Shown piece after piece: positions 24,506-37,400 of a DNA stretch of 64,000 nucleotides. The notes below the pieces were generated by a model. It was given only the letters and a program-made list of their open reading frames with translations. It did no database searches and was not told the origin of the DNA. This DNA comes from Rhytidiadelphus loreus (taxonomy: Eukaryota > Streptophyta > Bryopsida > Hypnales > Hylocomiaceae), in the NCBI GenBank assembly GCA_947034895.1, contig OX344763.1, forward strand, positions 54,931,025 to 54,995,024. The letters run 5' to 3'. The stretch's first letter is position 1, and each line of letters begins with the position of its first letter. A program made the position numbers and the translations under genes.

Positions 24506-26540
24506 CTAAACTCATGCATTCAAAACAATATGCACGTTCGGGTAGTCACTGTCTATGATTTTGTGTGTGAAACTAAAAATTGGGGCAACGTTCTTGCCTT
24601 GTACTTTAATGACTGTTCAAAGAAATATAATGTCATGGAAATTCATGTAAAGAAAATGTTAAAACATGTTTGTGCAAGTTGCACTTATTTCTAAACTCAT
24701 GCATTCAAAACAATATGCACGTTCGGGTAGTCACTGTCTATGATTTTATGTGTGAAACTAAAAATTGGGGCAACGTTCTTGCCTTGTACTTTAATGACTG
24801 TTCAAAGGAATATAATGTCATGGAAATTCATGTAAAGAAAATGGTAAAACATGTTTGTGCAAGTTGCACTTATTTCTAAACTCATGCATTCAAAACAATA
24901 TGCACTTTCGGGTAGTCACTGTCTATGATTTTGTGTGTGAAACTAAAAATTGGGGCAACGTTCTTGCCTTGTACTTTAATGGCTGTTCCAAGAAATATAA
25001 TGTCATGGAAATTCATGTAAAGAAAATGGTAAAACATGTTTGTGCAAATTGCATTTATTCCTAAACTCATGCATTCAAAACAATATGCACGTTCGGGTAG
25101 TCACTTTGAATGATTTTGTGCATGAAACTAAAAATTAGGGCAATGTTCCTGCCTTGTACTTTAATGACTGTCCAAAAAAATATAATGTCAAGAAAATTCA
25201 CGTAAAGAAAATGGTAAAACATGTTTGTGCAAGTTGCATTTATTCCTAAACTCATGCATTCAAAACAATATGCACGTTCGGGTAGTCACTGTCTATGATT
25301 TTGTGTGTGAAACTAAAAATTGGGGCAACGTTCTTGCCTTGTACTTTAATGGCTGTTCCAAGAAATATAATGTCATGGAAATTCATGTAAAGAAAATGGT
25401 AAAACATGTTTGTGCAAATTGCATTTATTCCTAAACTCATGCATTCAAAACAATATGCACGTTCGGGTAGTCACTTTGAATGATTTTGTGCATGAAACTA
25501 AAAATTAGGGCAATGTTCCTGCCTTGTACTTTAATGACTGTCAAAAAAAATATAATGTCAAGAAAATTCACGTAAAGAAAATGGTAAAACATGTTTGTGC
25601 AAGTTGCATTTATTCCTAAACTCATGCATTCAAAACAATATGCACGTTCGGGTAGTCACTGTCTATGATTTTGTGTGTGAAACTAAAAATTCGGGCAACG
25701 TTCTTGCCTTGTACTTTAATGGCTGTTCCAAGAAATATAATGTCATGGAAATTCATGTAAAGAAAATGGTAAAACATGTTTGTGCAAATTGCATTTATTC
25801 CTAAACTCATGCATTCAAAACAATATGCACGTTCGGGTAGTCACTGTCTATGATTTTGTGTGTGAAACTAAAAATTGGGGCAACGTTCTTGCCTTGTACT
25901 TTAATGGTTGTTCCAAGAAATATAATGTCATGGAAATTCATGTAAAGAAAATGGTAAAACATGTTTGTGCAAGTTGCACTTATTTCTAAACTCATGCATT
26001 CAAAACAATATGCACTTTCGGGTAGTCACTGTCTATGATTTTGTGTGTGAGACTAAAAATTGGGGCAACGTTCTTGCCTTGTACTTTAATGGCTGTTCCA
26101 AGAAATATAATGTCATGGAAATTCATGTAAAGAAAATGGTAAAACATGTTTGTGCAAATTGCATTTATTCCTAAACTCATGCATTCAAAACAATATGCAC
26201 GTTCGGATAGTCACTGTCTATGATTTTGTGCGTGAAACTAAAAATCGGGGCAACGTTCTTGCCTTGTACTTTAATGACTGTTCAAAAAAATATAATGTCA
26301 TGGAAGTTCACGTAAAGAAAATGGTAAAACATGTTTGTGCAAGTTGCATTTATTTCTAAACTCATGCATTCAAAACAATATGCACGTTCGGGTAGTCACT
26401 TTGAATGATTTTGTGCATGAAACTAAAAATTAGGGCAATGTTCCTGCCTTGTACTTTAATGACTGTCCAAAAAAATATAATGTCAAGAAAATTCACGTAA
26501 AGAAAATGGTAAAACATGTTTGTGCAAGTTGCATTTATTC

Positions 26541-27650
26541 CTAAACTCATGCATTCAAAACAATATGCACGTTCGGGTAGTCACTGTCTATGATTTTGTG
26601 TGTGAAACTAAAAATTGGGGCAACGTTCTTGCCTTGTACTTTAATGACTGTTCAAAGGAATATAATGTCATGGAAATTCATGTAAAGAAAATGGTAAAAC
26701 ATGTTTGTGCAAGTTGCATTTATTTCTAAACTCATACATTCAAAACAATATGCACGTTCGGGTAGTCACTGTCTATGATTTTGTGTGTGAAACTAAAAAT
26801 TGGGGCAACGTTCTTGCCTTGTACTTTAATGACTGTTCAAAAAAATATAATGTCATGGAAGTTCACGTAAAGAAAATGGTAAAACATGTTTGTGCAAGTT
26901 GCATTTATTTCTAAACTCATGCATTCAAAACAATATGCACGTTCGGGTAGTCACTTTGAATGATTTTGTGCATGAAACTAAAAATTAGGGCAATGTTCCT
27001 GCCTTGTACTTTAATGACTGTCCAAAAAAATATAATGTCAAGAAAATTCACGTAAAGAAAATGGTAAAACATGTTTGTGCAAGTTGCATTTATTCCTAAA
27101 CTCATGCATTCAAAACAATATGCACGTTCGGGTAGTCACTGTCTATGATTTTGTGTGTGAAACTAAAAATTGGGGCAACGTTCTTGCCTTGTACTTTAAT
27201 GACTGTTCAAAGAAATATAATGTCATGGAAATTCATGTAAAGAAAATGGTAAAACATGTTTGTGCAAGTTGCATTTATTTCTAAACTCATACATTCAAAA
27301 CAATATGCACGTTCGGGTAGTCACTGTCTATGATTTTGTGTGTGAAACTAAAAATTGGGGCAACGTTCTTGCCTTGTACTTTAATGACTGTTCAAAGGAA
27401 TATAATGTCATGGAAATTCATGTAAAGAAAATGGTAAAACATGTTTGTGCAAGTTGCACTTATTCCTAAACTCATGCATTCAAAACAATATGCACGTTCG
27501 GGTAGTCACTGTCTATGATTTTGTGTGTGAAACTAAAAATTGGGGCAAAGTTCTTGCCTTGTACTTTAATGACTGTTCAAAGCAATATAATGTCATGGAA
27601 ATTCATGTAAAGAAAATGGTAAAACATGTTTGTGCAAGTTGCACTTATTT
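26541..27650. repeat. Six-monomer block repeated at 31536-32645
   Basis: The order is a 'caaaggaa' unit, a 'catacattc' unit with C tail, B, A, a 'catacattc'/'caaaggaa' unit, and a 'ggcaaagttc' unit. The same order occurs 4995 bp (27 monomers) later. The offset is exact because the 1-base deletion at 27912 and the 1-base insertion at 31526, both between the copies, cancel. Private differences: 'agcaatata' at about 27582 here, and 'gacgtaaacg' at about 31853 and 'atggtcaaac' at 32241 in the later copy. Confidence 0.8.
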
Positions 27651-27911
27651 CTAAACTCATGCATTCAAAACAATATGCACGTTCGGGTAGTCACTGTCTA
27701 TGATTTTGTGTGTGAAACTAAAAATTGGGGCAACGTTCTTGCCTTGTACTTTAATGGCTGTTCCAAGAAATATAATGTCATGGAAATTCATGTAAAGAAA
27801 ATGGTAAAACATGTTTGTGCAAGTTGCATTTATTCCTAAACTCATGCATTCAAAACAATATGCACGTTCGGGTAGTCACTGTCTATGATTTTGTGCGTGA
27901 AACTAAAAATC

Positions 27912-27914
27912 GGG
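27912..27914. other. 1-base deletion in a G run (register shift -1)
   Basis: 'aaaatcgggcaacg' replaces 'aaaatcggggcaacg', so that unit is 184 bp and all starts up to 31.5 kb move one base left. A homopolymer length error in the reads is a plausible alternative. Confidence 0.8.
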
Positions 27915-28574
27915 CAACGTTCTTGCCTTGTACTTTAATGACTGTTCAAAAAAATATAATGTCATGGAAGTTCACGTAAAGAAAATGGTAAAACATGTTT
28001 GTGCAAGTTGCATTTATTTCTAAACTCATGCATTCAAAACAATATGCACGTTCGGGTAGTCACTTTGAATGATTTTGTGCATGAAACTAAAAATTAGGGC
28101 AATGTTCCTGCCTTGTACTTTAATGACTGTCCAAAAAAATATAATGTCAAGAAAATTCACGTAAAGAAAATGGTAAAACATGTTTGTGCGAGTTGCACTT
28201 ATTTCTAAACTCATGCATTCAAAACAATATGCACGTTCGGGTAGTCACTGTCTATGATTTTGTGTGTGAAACTAAAAATTGGGGCAACGTTCTTGCCTTG
28301 TACTTTAATGGCTGTTCCAAGAAATATAATGTCATGGAAATTCATGTAAAGAAAATGGTAAAACATGTTTGTGCAAGTTGCATTTATTCCTAAACTCATG
28401 CATTCAAAACAATATGCACGTTCGGATAGTCACTGTCTATGATTTTGTGCGTGAAACTAAAAATCGGGGCAACGTTCTTGCCTTGTACTTTAATGACTGT
28501 TCAAAAAAATATAATGTCATGGAAGTTCACGTAAAGAAAATGGTAAAACATGTTTGTGCAACTTGCATTTATTT

Positions 28575-31535
28575 CTAAACTCATGCATTCAAAACAATAT
28601 GCACGTTCGGGTAGTCACTTTGAATGATTTTGTGCATGAAACTAAAAATTAGGGCAATGTTCCTGCCTTGTACTTTAATGACTGTCCAAAAAAATATAAT
28701 GTCAAGAAAATTCACGTAAAGAAAATGGTAAAACATGTTTGTGCAAGTTGCATTTATTCCTAAACTCATGCGTTCAAAACAATATGCACGTTCGGGTAGT
28801 CACTGTCTATGATTTTGTGTGTGAAACTAAAAATTGGGGCAACGTTCTTGCCTTGTACTTTAATGACTGTTGAAAAAAATATAATGTCATGGAAATTCAT
28901 GTAAAGAAAATGGTAAAACATGTTTGTGCAAGTTGCACTTATTTCTAAACTCATGCATTCAAAACAATATGCACGTTCGGGTAGTCACTGTCTATGATTT
29001 TGTGTGTGAAACTAAAAATTGGGGCAAAGTTCTTGCCTTGTACTTTAATGACTGTTCAAAGAAATATAATGTCATGGAAATTCATGTAAAGAAAATGGTA
29101 AAACATGTTTGTGCAAGTTGCACTTATTTCTAAACTCATGCATTCAAAACAATATGCACTTTCGGGTAGTCACTGTCTATGATTTTGTGTGTGAAACTAA
29201 AAATTGGGGCAACGTTCTTGCCTTGTACTTTAATGGCTGTTCCAAGAAATATAATGTCATGGAAATTCATGTAAAGAAAATGTTAAAACATGTTTGTGCA
29301 AATTGCATTTATTCCTAAACTCATGCATTCAAAACAATATGCACGTTCGGATAGTCACTGTCTATGATTTTGTGCGTGAAACTAAAAATCGGGGCAACGT
29401 TCTTGCCTTGTACTTTAATGACTGTTCAAAAAAATATAATGTCATGGAAGTTCACGTAAAGAAAATGGTAAAACATGTTTGTGCAACTTGCATTTATTTC
29501 TAAACTCATGCATTCAAAACAATATGCACGTTCGGGTAGTCACTTTGAATGATTTTGTGCATGAAACTAAAAATTAGGGCAATGTTCCTGCCTTGTACTT
29601 TAGTGACTGTCCAAAAAAATATAATGTCAAGAAAATTCACGTAAAGAAAATGGTAAAACATATTTGTGCAAGTTGCATTTATTCCTAAACTCATGCATTC
29701 AAAACAATATGCACGTTCGGGTAGTCACTGTCTATGATTTTGTGTGTGAAACTAAAAATTGGGGCAACGTTCTTGCCTTGTACTTTAATGACTGTTCAAA
29801 GGAATATAATGTCATGGAAATTCATGTAAAGAAAATGGTAAAACATGTTTGTGCAAGTTGCACTTATTTCTAAACTCATGCATTCAAAACAATATGCACT
29901 TTCGGATAGTCACTGTCTATGATTTTGTGTGTGAAACTAAAAATTGGGGCAAAGTTCTTGCCTTGTACTTTAATGACTGTTCAAAGAAATATAATGTCAT
30001 GGAAATTCATGTAAAGAAAATGGTAAAACATGTTTGTGCAAGTTGCACTTATTTCTAAACTCATGCATTCAAAACAATATGCACTTTCGGGTAGTCACTG
30101 TCTATGATTTTGTGTGTGAAACTAAAAATTGGGGCAAAGTTCTTGCCTTGTACTTTAATGACTGTTCAAAGAAATATAATGTCATGGAAATTCATGTAAA
30201 GAAAATGGTAAAACATGTTTGTGCAAGTTGCACTTATTCCTAAACTCATGCATTCAAAACAATATGCACGTTCGGGTAGTCACTGTCTATGATTTTGTGT
30301 GTGAAACTAAAAATTGGGGCAAAGTTCTTGCCTTGTACTTTAATGACTGTTCAAAGAAATATAATGTCATGGAAATTCATGTAAAGAAAATGGTAAAACA
30401 TGTTTGTGCAAGTTGCACTTATTTCTAAACTCATGCATTCAAAACAATATGCACTTTCGGGTAGTCACTGTCTATGATTTTGTGTGTGAAACTAAAAATT
30501 GGGGCAACGTTCTTGCCTTGTACTTTAATGGCTGTTCCAAGAAATATAATGTCATGGAAATTCATGTAAAGAAAATGGTAAAACATGTTTGTGCAAATTG
30601 CATTTATTCCTAAACTCATGCATTCAAAACAATATGCACGTTCGGATAGTCACTGTCTATGATTTTGTGCGTGAAACTAAAAATCGGGGCAACGTTCTTG
30701 CCTTGTACTTTAATGACTGTTCAAAAAAATATAATGTCATGGAAGTTCACGTAAAGAAAATGGTAAAACATGTTTGTGCAAGTTGCATTTATTTCTAAAC
30801 TCATGCATTCAAAACAATATGCACGTTCGGGTAGTCACTTTGAATGATTTTGTGCATGAAACTAAAAATTAGGGCAATGTTCCTGCCTTGTACTTTAATG
30901 ACTGTCCAAAAAAATATAATGTCAAGAAAATTCACGTAAAGAAAATGGTAAAACATATTTGTGCAAGTTGCATTTATTCCTAAACTCATGCATTCAAAAC
31001 AATATGCACGTTCGGGTAGTCACTGTCTATGATTTTGTGTGTGAAACTAAAAATTGGGGCAACGTTCTTGCCTTGTACTTTAATGACTGTTGAAAAAAAT
31101 ATAATGTCATGGAAATTCATGTAAAGAAAATGGTAAAACATGTTTGTGCAAGTTGCACTTATTTCTAAACTCATGCATTCAAAACAATATGCACGTTCGG
31201 GTAGTCACTGTCTATGATTTTGTGTGTGAAACTAAAAATTGGGGCAAAGTTCTTGCCTTGTACTTTAATGACTGTTCAAAGAAATATAATGTCATGGAAA
31301 TTCATGTAAAGAAAATGGTAAAACATGTTTGTGCAAGTTGCACTTATTTCTAAACTCATGCATTCAAAACAATATGCACTTTCGGATAGTCACTGTCTAT
31401 GATTTTGTGTGTGAAACTAAAAATTGGGGCAACGTTCTTGCCTTGTACTTTAATGGCTGTTCCAAGAAATATAATGTCATGGAAATTCATGTAAAGAAAA
31501 TGGTAAAACATGTTTGTGCAAGTTGAATTTTATTC
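28575..31535. repeat. B-E-A-D-C cycles with 'caaagttc' marker
   Basis: Sixteen monomers containing B units at 28575, 29500 and 30795. Unit order from 28575: B, E, 'ggcaaagttc' A, D (with 'aatgttaaaac'), C; then B again. The rare 'gcaacttgc' at 28561 and 29486 is 925 bp (5 monomers) apart, and the rare 'acatatttg' in B at 29659 and 30954 is 1295 bp (7 monomers) apart. So 5- and 7-monomer exchanges overlap here. Confidence 0.8.
31526..31531. other. 1-base insertion plus substitution at a unit end (register shift +1)
   Basis: 'agttgaattttattcc' replaces 'agttgcatttattcc', a C to A change with one extra T. It lies at the left edge of the block duplicated from 26541, so it may be an exchange scar. 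It also makes TGA in the + frame. Confidence 0.75.
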
Positions 31536-34428
31536 CTAAACTCATGCATTCAAAACAATATGCACGTTCGGATAGTCACTGTCTATGATTTTGTGTGTGA
31601 AACTAAAAATTGGGGCAACGTTCTTGCCTTGTACTTTAATGACTGTTCAAAGGAATATAATGTCATGGAAATTCATGTAAAGAAAATGGTAAAACATGTT
31701 TGTGCAAGTTGCATTTATTTCTAAACTCATACATTCAAAACAATATGCACGTTCGGGTAGTCACTGTCTATGATTTTGTGTGTGAAACTAAAAATTGGGG
31801 CAACGTTCTTGCCTTGTACTTTAATGACTGTTCAAAAAAATATAATGTCATGGACGTAAACGTAAAGAAAATGGTAAAACATGTTTGTGCAAGTTGCATT
31901 TATTTCTAAACTCATGCATTCAAAACAATATGCACGTTCGGGTAGTCACTTTGAATGATTTTGTGCATGAAACTAAAAATTAGGGCAATGTTCCTGCCTT
32001 GTACTTTAATGACTGTCCAAAAAAATATAATGTCAAGAAAATTCACGTAAAGAAAATGGTAAAACATGTTTGTGCAAGTTGCATTTATTCCTAAACTCAT
32101 GCATTCAAAACAATATGCACGTTCGGGTAGTCACTGTCTATGATTTTGTGTGTGAAACTAAAAATTGGGGCAACGTTCTTGCCTTGTACTTTAATGACTG
32201 TTCAAAGAAATATAATGTCATGGAAATTCATGTAAAGAAAATGGTCAAACATGTTTGTGCAAGTTGCATTTATTTCTAAACTCATACATTCAAAACAATA
32301 TGCACGTTCGGGTAGTCACTGTCTATGATTTTGTGTGTGAAACTAAAAATTGGGGCAACGTTCTTGCCTTGTACTTTAATGACTGTTCAAAGGAATATAA
32401 TGTCATGGAAATTCATGTAAAGAAAATGGTAAAACATGTTTGTGCAAGTTGCACTTATTCCTAAACTCATGCATTCAAAACAATATGCACGTTCGGGTAG
32501 TCACTGTCTATGATTTTGTGTGTGAAACTAAAAATTGGGGCAAAGTTCTTGCCTTGTACTTTAATGACTGTTCAAAGAAATATAATGTCATGGAAATTCA
32601 TGTAAAGAAAATGGTAAAACATGTTTGTGCAAGTTGCACTTATTTCTAAACTCATGCATTCAAAACAATATGCACTTTCGGGTAGTCACTGTCTATGATT
32701 TTGTGTGTGAAACTAAAAATTGGGGCAACGTTCTTGCCTTGTACTTTAATGGCTGTTCCAAGAAATATAATGTCATGGAAATTCATGTAAAGAAAATGGT
32801 AAAACATGTTTGTGCAAATTGCATTTATTCCTAAACTCATGCATTCAAAACAATATGCACGTTCGGATAGTCACTGTCTATGATTTTGTGCGTGAAACTA
32901 AAAATCGGGGCAACGTTCTTGCCTTGTACTTTAATGACTGTTCAAAGAAATATAATGTCATGGAAATTCATGTAAAGAAAATGGTAAAACATGTTTGTGC
33001 AAGTTGCACTTATTTCTAAACTCATGCATTCAAAACAATATGCACTTTCGGGTAGTCACTGTCTATGATTTTGTGTGTGAAACTAAAAATTGGGGCAACG
33101 TTCTTGCCTTGTACTTTAATGGCTGTTCCAAGAAATATAATGTCATGGAAATTCATGTAAAGAAAATGGTAAAACATGTTTGTGCAAATTGCATTTATTC
33201 CTAAACTCATGCATTCAAAACAATATGCACGTTCGGATAGTCACTGTCTATGATTTTGTGTGTGAAACTAAAAATTGGGGCAACGTTCTTGCCTTGTACT
33301 TTAATGGCTGTTCCAAGAAATATAATGTCATGGAAATTCATGTAAAGAAAATGGTAAAACATGTTTGTGCAAATTGCATTTATTCCTAAACTCATGCATT
33401 CAAAACAATATGCACGTTCGGATAGTCACTGTCTATGATTTTGTGCGTGAAACTAAAAATTGGGGCAACGTTCTTGCCTTGTACTTTAATGACTGTTGAA
33501 AAAAATATAATGTCATGGAAATTCATGTAAAGAAAATGGTAAAACATGTTTGTGCAAGTTGCACTTATTTCTAAACTCATGCATTCAAAACAATATGCAC
33601 GTTCGGGTAGTCACTGTCTATGATTTTGTGTGTGAAACTAAAAATTGGGGCAAAGTTCTTGCCTTGTACTTTAATGACTGTTCAAAGAAATATAATGTCA
33701 TGGAAATTCATGTAAAGAAAATGGTAAAACATGTTTGTGCAAGTTGCACTTATTTCTAAACTCATGCATTCAAAACAATATGCACTTTCGGATAGTCACT
33801 GTCTATGATTTTGTGTGTGAAACTAAAAATTGGGGCAACGTTCTTGCCTTGTACTTTAATGGCTGTTCCAAGAAATATAATGTCATGGAAATTCATGTAA
33901 AGAAAATGGTAAAACATGTTTGTGCAAGTTGCACTTATTTCTAAACTCATGCATTCAAAACAATATGCACGTTCGGGTAGTCACTGTCTATGATTTTGTG
34001 TGTGAAACTAAAAATTGGGGCAACGTTCTTGCCTTGTACTTTAATGGCTGTTCCAAGAAATATAATGTCATGGAAATTCATGTAAAGAAAATGGTAAAAC
34101 ATGTTTGTGCAAATTGCATTTATTCCTAAACTCATGCATTCAAAACAATATGCACGTTCGGATAGTCACTGTCTATGATTTTGTGCGTGAAACTAAAAAT
34201 CGGGGAAACGTTCTTGCCTTGTACTTTAATGACTGTTCCAAGAAATATAATGTCATCGAAATTCATGTAAAGAAAATGGTAAAACATGTTTGTGCAAGTT
34301 GCACTTATTTCTAAACTCATGCATTCAAAACAATATGCACTTTCGGGTAGTCACTGTCTATGATTTTGTGTGTGAAACTAGAAATTGGGGAAACGTTCTT
34401 GCCTTGTACTTTAATGACTGTTCAAAGG

Positions 34429-37400
34429 AATATAATGTCATGGAAATTCATGTAAAGAAAATGGTAAAACATGTTTGTGCAAGTTGCACTTATTTCTAAA
34501 CTCATGCATTCAAAACAATATGCACTTTCGGGTAGTCACTGTCTATGATTTTGTATGTGAAACTAAAAATTGGGGCAACGTTCTTGCCTTGTACTTTAAT
34601 GACTGTTCAAAGAAATATAATGTCATGGAAATTCATGTAAAGAAAATGGTAAAACATGTTTGTGCAAGTTGCACTTATTTCTAAACTCATGCATTCAAAA
34701 CAATATGCACTTTCGGGTAGTCACTGTCTATGATTTTGTATGTGAAACTAAAAATTGGGGCAACGTTCTTGCCTTGTACTTTAATGATTGTTCAAAGAAA
34801 TATAATGTCATGGAAATTCATGTAAAGAAAATGGTAAAACATGTTTGTGCAAGTTGCACTTATTTCTAAACTCATGCATTCAAAACAATATGCACTTTCG
34901 GGTAGTCACTGTCTATGATTTTGTATGTGAAACTAAAAATTGGGGCAACGTTCTTGCCTTGTACTTTAATGACTGTTCAAAGAAATATAATGTCATGGAA
35001 ATTCATGTAAAGAAAATGGTAAAACATGTTTGTGCAAGTTGCACTTATTTCTAAACTCATGCATTCAAAACAATATGCACGTTCGGGTAGTCACTTTGAA
35101 TGATTTTGTGCATGAAACTAAAAATTAGGGCAATGTTCCTGCCTTGTACTTTAATGACTGTCCAAAAAAATATAATGTCAAGAAAATTCACGTAAAGAAA
35201 ATGGTAAAACATGTTTGTGCAAGTTGCATTTATTCCTAAACTCATGCATTCAAAACAATATGCACGTTCGGGTAGTCACTGTCTATGATTTTGTGTGTGA
35301 AACTAAAAATTGGGGCAACGTTCTTGCCTTGTACTTTAATGACTGTTGAAAAAAATATAATGTCATGGAAATTCATGTAAAGAAAATGGTAAAACATGTT
35401 TGTGCAAGTTGCACTTATTTCTAAACTCATGCATTCAAAACAATATGCACGTTCGGGTAGTCACTGTCTATGATTTTGTGTGTGAAACTAGAAATTGGGG
35501 CAACGTTCTTGCCTTGTACTTTAATGACTGTTCAAAGAAATATAATGTCATGGAAATTCATGTAAAGAAAATGGTAAAACATGTTTGTGCAAGTTGCACT
35601 TATTTCTAAACTCATGCATTCAAAACAATATGCACTTTCGGGTAGTCACTGTCTATGATTTTGTGTGTGAAACTAAAAATTGGGGCAAAGTTCTTGCCTT
35701 GTACTTTAATGACTGTTCAAAGAAATATAATGTCATGGAAATTCATGTAAAGAAAATGGTAAAACATGTTTGTGCAAGTTGCACTTATTTCTAAACTCAT
35801 GCATTCAAAACAATATGCACGTTCGGGTAGTCACTGTCTATGATTTTGTGTGTGAAACTAGAAATTGGGGCAACGTTCTTGCCTTGTACTTTAATGACTG
35901 TTCAAAGAAATATAATGTCATGGAAATTCATGTAAAGAAAATGGTAAAACATGTTTGTGCAAGTTGCACTTATTTCTAAACTCATGCATTCAAAACAATA
36001 TGCACGTTCGGGTAGTCACTGTCTATGATTTTGTGTGTGAAACTAGAAATTGGGGCAACGTTCTTGCCTTGTACTTTAATGATTGTTCAAAGAAATATAA
36101 TGTCATGGAAATTCATGTAAAGAAAATGGTAAAACATGTTTGTGCAAATTGCATTTATTCCTAAACTCATGCATTCAAAACAATATGCACGTTCGGATAG
36201 TCACTGTCTATGATTTTGTGCGTGAAACTAAAAATCGGGGCAACGTTCTTGCCTTGTACTTTAATGGCTGTTCCAAGAAATATAATGTCATGGAAATTCA
36301 TGTAAAGAAAATGGTAAAACATGTTTGTGCAAGTTGCACTTATTTCTAAACTCATGCATTCAAAACAATATGCACTTTCGGGTAGTCACTGTCTATGATT
36401 TTGTATGTGAAACTAAAAATTGGGGCAACGTTCTTGCCTTGTACTTTAATGGCTGTTCCAAGAAATATAATGTCATGGAAATTCATGTAAAGAAAATGGT
36501 AAAACATGTTTGTGCAAATTGCATTTAATCCTAAACTCATGCATTCAAAACAATATGCACGTTCGGATAGTCACTGTCTATGATTTTGTGCGTGAAACTA
36601 AAAATCGGGGCAACGTTCTTGCCTTGTACTTTAATGACTGTTCAAAAAAATATAATGTCATGGAAGTTCACGTAAAGAAAATGGTAAAACATGTTTGTGC
36701 AAGTTGCATTTATTTCTAAACTCATGCATTCAAAACAATATGCACGTTCGGGTAGTCACTTTGAATGATTTTGTGCATGAAACTAAAAATTAGGGCAATG
36801 TTCCTGCCTTGTACTTTAATGACTGTCCAAAAAAATATAATGTCAAGAAAATTCACGTAAAGAAAATGGTAAAACATGTTTGTGCAAGTTGCATTTATTC
36901 CTAAACTCATGCATTCAAAACAATATGCACGTTCAGGTAGTCACTGTCTATGATTTTGTGTGTGAAACTAAAAATTGGGGCAACGTTCTTGCCTTGTACT
37001 TTAATGACTGTTGAAAAAAATATAATGTCATGGAAATTCATGTAAAGAAAATGGTAAAACATGTTTGTGCAAGTTGCACTTATTTCTAAACTCATGCATT
37101 CAAAACAATATGCACGTTCGGGTAGTCACTGTCTATGATTTTGTGTGTGAAACTAGAAATTGGGGCAACGTTCTTGCCTTGTACTTTAATGACTGTTCAA
37201 AGGAATATAATGTCATGGAAATTCATGTAAAGAAAATGGTAAAACATGTTTGTGCAAATTGCATTTATTCCTAAACTCATGCATTCAAAACAATATGCAC
37301 GTTCGGATAGTCACTGTCTATGATTTTGTGCGTGAAACTAAAAATCGGGGAAACGTTCTTGCCTTGTACTTTAATGGCTGTTCCAAGAAATATAATGTCA

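Larger units (their letters stand above)
20806..25430. repeat. Local higher-order repeat of 6- and 4-monomer units, four copies
   Basis: Six-monomer unit: B; A (in two copies with 'aatgttaaaac'); unit with 'ttttatgtgtg' and 'caaaggaa'; D; B; 'ggctgttcc' unit. Copies: 20806-21915, 22471-23580 and 24321-25430, plus a shortened four-monomer copy 23581-24320 that lacks the first two units. The rare 'aatgttaaaac' at 22807 and 24657 is exactly 1850 bp apart. Between copies 1 and 2 lie B, a C-tailed unit with 'attcaatac' and the mosaic at 22286. Confidence 0.85.
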
